From contig CM034543.1 in the NCBI GenBank assembly GCA_020002185.1, forward strand, positions 30,592,459 to 30,656,458: DNA of 64,000 nucleotides, written 5' to 3'. This document shows positions 57,192 through 64,000 of this stretch, in pieces. The position numbers and the translations under genes were made by a program. A model generated the notes under the pieces. The model had not been told where the DNA came from and did no database searches. It saw only the letters and a program-made list of their open reading frames with translations. Origin of the DNA: Paraescarpia echinospica (Eukaryota; Annelida; Polychaeta; Sabellida; Siboglinidae). Position 1 is the first letter of the stretch. Each line of letters begins with the position of its first letter.

Positions 57192-59684
57192 TTGTGTAAA
57201 GCCATTTGCGGATCACTATGGCGAGAGGAAGTGATCATGTAAACTAATGTCAGCGGGTGTAATTGTTGGCCTAGAATATTCAGTATATGATTCATAGCTG
57301 TCGATTTTGATCAATGTATTGTGATTTGATATTAATGATTTATTTTCATGTATTGTCTTCATTCCCACGCAGCATGCGACTGACCGACATTGAAACAATA
57401 CTTGAGCCGTGGGCGAAATTCTCCAGAAAATACGCTAGATTGCACAAAGAGGGGGTACATTTTAAACATTTTTTTGGGAGAGAACCCCCGCGTGAATTTC
57501 TATGCTTTACTGTAATTTGTGTACTGCCACCCCTCCCCTAGTTGTTTTAGGCTAGCTACGGCTGACCTCCAGGTGTATCTGCGAGGTTTCATTTTCTTGT
57601 CGACATCGTGGCGCATCTCAGCCTATTGAATGCTTTCAACTCAAGAGACGAGAACATATAAACAAAGAACGCTTCTACCAGTCTAGTTCGTTTCTTCCAA
57701 TTCGTTTCTCAACACTCCTGAAAACGAACCAGAAAGGCTGAACATGTACGAAGCATTAATTGAGCTGCTGAGTTTGCAGAGCGTTTTACATATTTCGAAG
57801 CTCGTATTTACTCTTATTTTACAGCCCGTTATAGTCGACGACGCGCCGGAAGCTGTGTAGATGAAGTTCAACAAAATGTAATGTGACTCTGTGGCACCCA
57901 AAGCGACATTCAATGAGGTGTATCTTGCAACCAAACGCACTTGCCGAAAGAACAGTTTCTTAAACTATCACACACGCCAGGCTCACTTGGACGTGGCGTA
58001 CTTGGTCAAAATGTCAGTTGCATGACAACAACACGGACCTTGAATAATGTGTATTTTTAATAGAAAATATAACCAGAGAACTCTTCTACTTGAAAATTAG
58101 CCATTGATTTTTTTAATAATAACAACTCTTTATTTATACACTGCCAAATGTGTAAGTTCAGCTTCAACGTATACGAGCTAGAATGCCTATATATATACTA
58201 TATACGCATCGTAACATAACGTACCCGTTCCACGAAGATTGGGCTAGTGGTAACCAAAATTAAGGAATAAATGTATGGCCCGCTGACCTAGCCCTAGTAA
58301 CTTTTCAAAATAGCCTATGTGTGTCAAGCTTCTAATTTTGTATGCGGTAACTCAGTTGTTCGGAACGTAAAGCATAATGTGTAAGTAAGTAAATAAATGT
58401 TTATTTTTCCAACAAAAAGATACATACAGTGTTTACGGTATATCAGAATGAGTATGTCAAAAAAGGGTATACTGTAGAAACTCTTGTATTTGTATACCCC
58501 TAAGAATTATTTACTTACAACACATGGAATATGCCAGATATTACATAATAGTACAATGTTAGTTATTATTGGCTATTACAATATAAATACACCAAAATAA
58601 CACATTGATAGTAGTTATTATTATTTGACAATTAATAATTTATATTGGCTTGCAGCAAATTACAATACAATCATATTTTACTTGCGATATCCTCACTTAT
58701 TGATAACAGTGTAGTGCAAATTAGAATTAAATATACAGTTTTTGACCAATGACCTGTTTTCAGTTATACGTAAAAAGTAAAACGTAACCGAACAATCACA
58801 TGAACGAGGCAACTACTTCGGGAAAACGGTCCCTGCTTTATAGACTTAGCAACATGGAGTAGACGCTGACACAATAATAGTTATGGCTACCCGCATTGAA
58901 ATACGAATGTTTTTTAAAATAATTATACACTATCACGAATAGGGCTCTAACCAGTACAGTTGGGTATTTCACTGGTGGCACAAAATACTGAATATTTTAT
59001 GAATAAAGGACTTCATAAGTCCGCCAAGCCATTAGAACGGATGCTGAATACGGGGAACTTTCGGACATTTATATTGTTGACATTCTGATCCGAACCGTTT
59101 TTCTTTTTCACCACAAAATCAACGAAAGTTGATTAAGTAGGACTGTACGCAAAATGTTTGATCTTAATTAATTAATATGTAGCATTTATGGATAAATTGG
59201 CGAGACATAGCTTGACGGAGGTTGCGCGTATAGTTTTAAATGTGACGTAAGCAAACTACAATATGCTGGTTTCATCAATAGTGACATAAGCAATCACTGC
59301 CTGCGTCACAATCAAAATTAAGCACGTGACCTCCGTCAGAATTTGTCTTGCCTACAATGTTGTTAAAAGCAATATATGAGTATAACATTTCTACGGAAAC
59401 AAGACATTTCTCAGATCAAACATTTCCGCATACAGTTTTCGCTTACACCGCTATGTCTTATATTTTTGTCATAAAGAACAAATATATGGGTCCAGAATGT
59501 CACCTGAAGTCCGAGTGCTCCATATGCTCGGCATCCATATTTGATGACTTGACGTACTTTTCGCTAGACAAGTCACGTGCACGTGATTAATAGGTAAATT
59601 GACGTGTACGGCTACCATCAGGCCAATACAAAAGCAATATGAATATGACCAAATGATAACATATTTTTATATTATCACGAATAG
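57192..59684. other. No confirmed gene; repeats
   Basis: This is AT-rich sequence before the FReD exon. The segment at 57455-57540 (TTTTTTTGGGAGAGAACCCC … CCACCCCTCCCCTAG) may be the right end of the hAT element. A frame at 57683-57940 (minus) shows no family features. Upstream exons of the FReD gene were looked for between 58900 and 59684 and not found. Confidence 0.5.
58200..58900 (+). repeat. Dispersed repeat, copy 2, with internal insertion
   Basis: Flanks match 55060-55250, but about 380 bp (roughly 58381-58765) are inserted within the match. The insert opens with TAAG/TAAA tetramer repeats like a retroposon tail in reverse. Confidence 0.6.
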
Positions 59685-59781
59685 GTGTTTCAGCAACGTC
59701 AAGACGGATCTGTCAACTTTGCACGTGACTGGAAAGCGTACAAAGAAGGTTTTGGTGGCATTTCCGCGGAGTTTTGGCTGG
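59685..59781 (+). CDS. Second FReD locus, exon with the fibrinogen domain start
   Basis: A 97-nt exon preceded by AG at 59683-59684 and followed by GTAAGTG at 59782. It reads [20 protein letters not shown] and [13 protein letters not shown]. This is the canonical FReD block V-x-Q-R-R-x-D-G-S-V-x-F … G-F-G … E-F-W-L-G. Its phase-1 end fits an exon that starts with GN, and the next such exon is at 62348. The upstream exons (signal peptide and linker) are outside or unrecognised. The acceptor has a weak pyrimidine tract, so the exact 5' boundary is less certain than the 3' one. Confidence 0.85.
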
Positions 59782-60169
59782 GTAAGTGAACTATCAATAA
59801 CTGTCACTAAAACAATCTTTTCCATACACATTCGGAAACACACACTCGACGAGGTATTCTTTTTTTCCAGCCTTGCGGCGGATTGCAGCTGGAATAATGC
59901 TGAAACATTTAATCGTAACATGAAAGTTTTTCTGGAACGTGTGTTCTTGTATTAATATTATGTCTTCAAAGAAGTGGTACAGTAATGGCATTACAACAAT
60001 ATTATCCAGGAATATCAGCTTCCTCGTGGTCGCTATGTTGCTGAAAACCACATCGCCAACGAGATCAAATAGTGGAGAGTCAATGTTTCCAGTAAACATT
60101 GAATGTTAAGTTATGACAACACTTATAAATGCATCCTCAAATGTCTTAGCAATACGAAAACTGACGTTG

Positions 60170-60707
60170 TAATTTTTTATTGACCTATTATTACCTTAAG
60201 CAAAGGTAAAATGTGTGTTTTACGTCTAAGATCATCTAACAGAGAGTGAATGTGACTTCTTCAGGCATTCGACCATTCTGACATACATAGAAACATAGGT
60301 CATGTTGAGACATTGTGCATCTTTATGTGGGTGTATGGGCTAATTTTCTGGCCAAAACACTACACCACCCTGCAAGGTAACGAGTGCCTATTTGTCAAAC
60401 AAATACCATCAAGGTAACAATGTAACTCTTTAACAGCATTATAATGTTTAGTTGCTATTGCGACACACCAATTAACTGGTTGAATTACCTTCCATGATGT
60501 ATTATCTTACCAAAGCCTGATGTTGTCTATTTATCTGACTAGTTTCGAACTTTATTTTACTTTTGGCCAAATCATACATATCCTAGAAATGCGCAAGTAC
60601 CTTTTTGACAACAAATGCATGTTAATGTAAAATTGTGACCCTTTTACCGTATTCCATAACTATGACACCCCTTGACAGTACGCATGTACATTCTGAGCAA
60701 AATGGCA

Positions 60708-60788
<81 letters not shown>

Positions 60789-61900
60789 TTTTCCTCTCTG
60801 TGCCCCGCCCTATAAAGTCTCGAGTGTCTTTGTCATTAAAAAATATTGTAAAACACCACTGTAAAGTGTTACACAAATCATATTGTTATTTTGTTATTGT
60901 GGCAAAAATATATATTACACCTGGTGATATTGAGATATTTTGCTCCTTTCTGATAGGTAAATGCACCGATTTTCTAGCTAAACCAATCTCCCACATTGTA
61001 AAGTAGAGAGTGCCACATTTGGTTCCACAATGCACATTAAGACACCATTGTAAAACTATAGCCAAGTTAAATTGGTATTTTGCTCATTTGACACCAGCAG
61101 ACGTTACGTTGTTTCATTTTGAGCCATTTTGTACCTCTTTGTATATGTACGTGTCCTGGCAATCACGACCTCCACCCTGTAAATTGACGAGTGCCGTGTT
61201 TGTCTTAATCATACACAATAAGATATTATGATTGTAAAGTTTTTGTTTAATTAATTTGGCATGTCACTATTATGATAGGCTTTACTTGTGGTATTTTGCA
61301 CCACATTGTGGTTGCAAGTTTAGATTTTTCGACCTAAACCGCCTACCATTCTGGAAAGTCGCCTATTCTGTCTTCAATATACTAATTGAGACATCATTGT
61401 ACAAAATCAGTCCGATTAAATTGGGATTTTGCTACAGTGTCACCGGTAGACATTACTTCTCTGGTCATTTGGCGGCCATTTTGGTTCTCTTTTTGTTGAT
61501 TTCCTGGCAAAAACATAACTCCACTTTATAACGTATTGAATGCTGTTTTTTGTCAAAATAATAAACTTTAAGACATGATTTTAAATGTTTGTTTAATTAC
61601 ATTGATATGTTGCTATTGATCATATTAGGCTATTCTGAAACTTTCTGCGGGTGAAAGATATGACTTTCAGGCCAAACCTGTACATGTATTGTAAGGGCAG
61701 TCGCGAGTACATATGTACATATTTTGTAAAAGAAAATTAATAAATATTTAGTAAGGTTGAATTTTAACCGTCTATATGCATTTTATATTTAAGATTAGTT
61801 GTTGTTATTGTGTCGTCCACAGACTGTACTCCTGGTAACTTTGAGCTATTTGTAACTTTCCGTGGGTTACATGTGTTGATTTCGTGAAACAGAACTTATA
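60170..61900. repeat. Ancient ~180-bp tandem repeat array
   Basis: Unit starts can be aligned at about 61001 (GTAAAGTAGAGAGTGCC), 61180 (GTAAATTGACGAGTGCC), 61353 (GGAAAGTCGCCTATTCTG), 61530 (ATAACGTATTGAATGCTG) and 61692 (GTAAGGGCAGTCGCGAGTAC). Earlier copies lie around 60200-60400 and 60830. Each unit continues with ATTAAGACA-type, TTAAATTGG-ATTTTGC, GAGCCATTTTG and CCTGGC/GGCCAAAAC phrases. The copies are strongly diverged. Confidence 0.65.
60712..60786. repeat. (CT)n microsatellite
   Basis: About 75 bp of CT dinucleotides inside the tandem array. Confidence 0.97.
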
Positions 61901-62347
61901 AGTTTGACAAAAAAGAGGCCAGATATCAAAAACTGCATTCAACTAGGGATGGCACTTAGCTTCCGACGACCAAATGTACTGCCAGTTGGTATCGTTTTTC
62001 TATGTTCATTTGCTATGACATTGGCCTCTAATGTAACAATTGACGATGTATTTCAAAACAAATAACAAAGGTAATTATTGTTCAGTTATTTATTACGTGG
62101 TTGCTTTTCACACCAATAGATAGAGTAATGAGCCACTCTACAGAGGGCGCCACTATGGCATTATTAGAATAAACATTTGATCAGTTGGAACTTGGTTAAG
62201 TACACAATTATGTAATGTCGATAACTGATTTGTTGTGTTTGTTGTTCCCTGATCGGGTGTACCCTAGTCCGCAACTCCAACTCTACATAGGAACTAATGT
62301 GCGCGAATGGCAATGGAAATGAGTAATATTATTTATTCTTCATTCAG

Positions 62348-62433
62348 GCAATGACGGGTTACATGCCATTACTTCCGGCGCAAAGTATGAACTGAGAATT
62401 GACATGCAAGCGTTTGATGCCGTTAACAAATAG
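62348..62433 (+). pseudogene. Second FReD locus, disrupted internal exon
   Basis: After the acceptor TTCATTCAG (62339-62347), the phase-1 frame reads GNDGLHAITSGAKYELRIDM and QAFDAVNK, then a TAG at 62431-62433. This is the same FReD block as the exon at 1099, with the family's E-L-R-I-D-M core. Directly after the stop the frame still reads AVYSK, which the family continues (Y-A-V-Y-x-x-F), but another stop follows and similarity ends. So a premature stop sits exactly where a tyrosine is expected. Either this locus is a pseudogene or it makes a truncated domain. Confidence 0.75.
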
Positions 62434-62612
62434 GCTGTTTACTCTAAGTAATGACGCACGCCGTAGCCGCAAGTCGACCAGTTGGTTATACTGCTGTATG
62501 GATAATCTTTACCTTCGCCCTGATTTGTTTTTAAAATACCTGTCTTACAATTTATCGACCAACGAGTGGCTGCTTGTTTGCATTCACTCATCCACCCACT
62601 CACTCACTCACA

Positions 62613-62773
62613 TCGACAGCGGCGGATCCAGAGAGGGTAGTCTGGGGAGGGGGGTACAAAAACCTCCACAAGCAGCCGAACCATATGGTGTCGAAAATGT
62701 TTTGCTACCGCGCCGTCGTAACTTCAGCTTCTCCACTGTCTCGGCCTCCAAGCCCTATGGATCCGCTTATGAT
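62613..62773. mobile_element. hAT-like MITE, ~160 bp
   Basis: GCGGCGGATCCAGAGAGGG at the left is mirrored by CCCTATGGATCCGCTTATG at the right (about 62755-62773). The CGGCGGATCC-type end followed by a G run is typical of some hAT families. Flanks contain ATCGAC on both sides (about 62609-62614 and 62774-62779), compatible with an imperfect 8-bp duplication. Confidence 0.5.
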
Positions 62774-62779
62774 CGACCA

Positions 62780-63620
62780 TTGAAGTCGACTCTGCTTGCT
62801 CCAACCAGCTGCCTCCAGGCGCTTATATCCCTCATTGTCGTTTGCAACCCAACTGACTACAGTCCTACGTCATCGTTTAAGAGTTGATAAACGTAAATGT
62901 TGATCTGCTTTGGCGTGATCTCCCTAGCGTTTTTGATGCCATTTCATCATTTTGGATGTAGCACAGTCAAGCAAGTGCAAGCCTGTTCTGTGATCATTGA
63001 AATCTGTTCGTGTGTGCCTAAAACTCAACAAAATTTTGAAACAAGTTTATTATATCAACAGAGGGGAAAATATTCCGGAAAACACCTTCAAGAAAAAACA
63101 GACAGGTAATCACAATGAGTCACATGTTTCTAACAGAGGTGACGATGAAACTACCCTCTGCTTCATTTTCAGTGTTTGATAGTAGTTGCAGATTTTGTCA
63201 CATAAACCGTTGAAAACATTTACTAATACGAGCTATGTAACTAATCTGCATATTTGTTCAATCAAAATGGACTTCTTCAATGAGGCAAAGACACCTTTAC
63301 TTGATGATACAATCAGAAATGTTGGTCTAGGGACAGAAATGCCGGCACCAAGCGTAGACGGAATATGTTCTGTTGTTGGTTTAATTTCATTCATCTAACT
63401 CTGGGAAAGAGATACAACATTTTATTGTATATACAATAGCTATATTTTGATTATGTTCAATGCAGGTAAACAACCTGTGTTTGTTTGGATGGCTACGACA
63501 TATATAAAAAATACCACACATATCCGATGATCATAGAGTGTCGGTGTCCAAATAAATAATTTTTAAAGAAAGTGGTGACGCTACATAATCTTTTACAAAC
63601 TAGGCCTATTATTGCCTGTG
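62780..63620. other. No gene seen
   Basis: Short ATG frames, for example at 62399-62887, 62897-63109 and 63186-63398, show no recognisable domain. No further FReD exon was found. Confidence 0.5.

Positions 63621-64000
<380 letters not shown>

Larger units (their letters stand above)
59782..62347 (+). other. Intron of the second FReD locus
   Basis: The donor GTAAGTG and acceptor TTCATTCAG bound 2.57 kb. It contains an old ~180-bp tandem array and a CT microsatellite, and no exon was seen. Confidence 0.6.

Noticed and set aside
62399..62887. 162-codon plus-strand ORF
   Set aside because: It runs through the broken FReD exon in another frame and through a hAT-like MITE; no domain is visible.

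Overview
The window looks like nuclear DNA of an invertebrate animal, most plausibly a lophotrochozoan such as a mollusc, though the phylum is a guess. Host coding sequence is sparse and split by introns. Most of the rest is decayed transposon: several lineages of non-LTR retrotransposon, tRNA-derived SINEs, MITE-like hairpins, a hAT transposase, a solo LTR, long microsatellites, and one large Polinton/Maverick (adintovirus-like) element. The host signals are exons of fibrinogen-related domain (FReD) genes at both ends (1099-1263 joined to 13563-13768, and 59685-59781 followed by 62348-62433). A GC-rich terminal exon of an unrecognised gene lies on the minus strand at 53567-53819. FReD expansion fits a mollusc or another immune-gene-rich invertebrate but does not prove it.

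Layout. 1-13.8 kb: two exons of one FReD gene separated by a 12.3-kb intron filled with LINEs, including a Rex1-like LINE that split an older dispersed multi-copy gene and left a 5-bp target duplication. 14-23 kb: SINE, hairpin repeat, CR1-like LINE remnant, gene-poor AT-rich DNA, and a broken DDE-transposase-like gene. 23.8-30 kb: a nearly full-length CR1 LINE whose ORF1 carries PHD-like cysteines and an SGNH esterase, interrupted by a 1552-bp solo LTR. 30-34.3 kb: minisatellites, a fragment of a second Polinton, and microsatellites. 34.4-46.7 kb (perhaps to 47.4 kb): the Polinton, all genes on the minus strand. From its 5' side: an intact NADAR-domain ORF (membership uncertain), two small unrecognised ORFs, a zinc-finger-headed protein-primed DNA polymerase B with a LINE inserted near its 3' end, the packaging ATPase, two small conserved Polinton genes, a retroviral-type integrase with C-terminal chromodomain, a small membrane protein, a penton-like candidate, a basic minor-capsid-like protein, a truncated capsid-protein candidate, and an adenain-type protease. 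47.4-53.3 kb: a second CR1-clade LINE on the plus strand and a second copy of the esterase CR1, which has lost its esterase. 53.5-64 kb: a host exon, dispersed repeats, a hAT transposase pseudogene, the second FReD locus with an old ~180-bp tandem array in its intron, and very long GA and CAGA tracts.

The Polinton has the parts for replication (PolB), integration, packaging and capsid formation, but almost every core gene is broken by stops, frameshifts or deletions, so it is a fossil. The exceptions are the small 5' ORFs and the NADAR ORF, which remain open. An intact NADAR (NAD/ADP-ribose-linked N-glycosidase family) ORF at the edge of a dead virus-like element is the observation I would follow up first.
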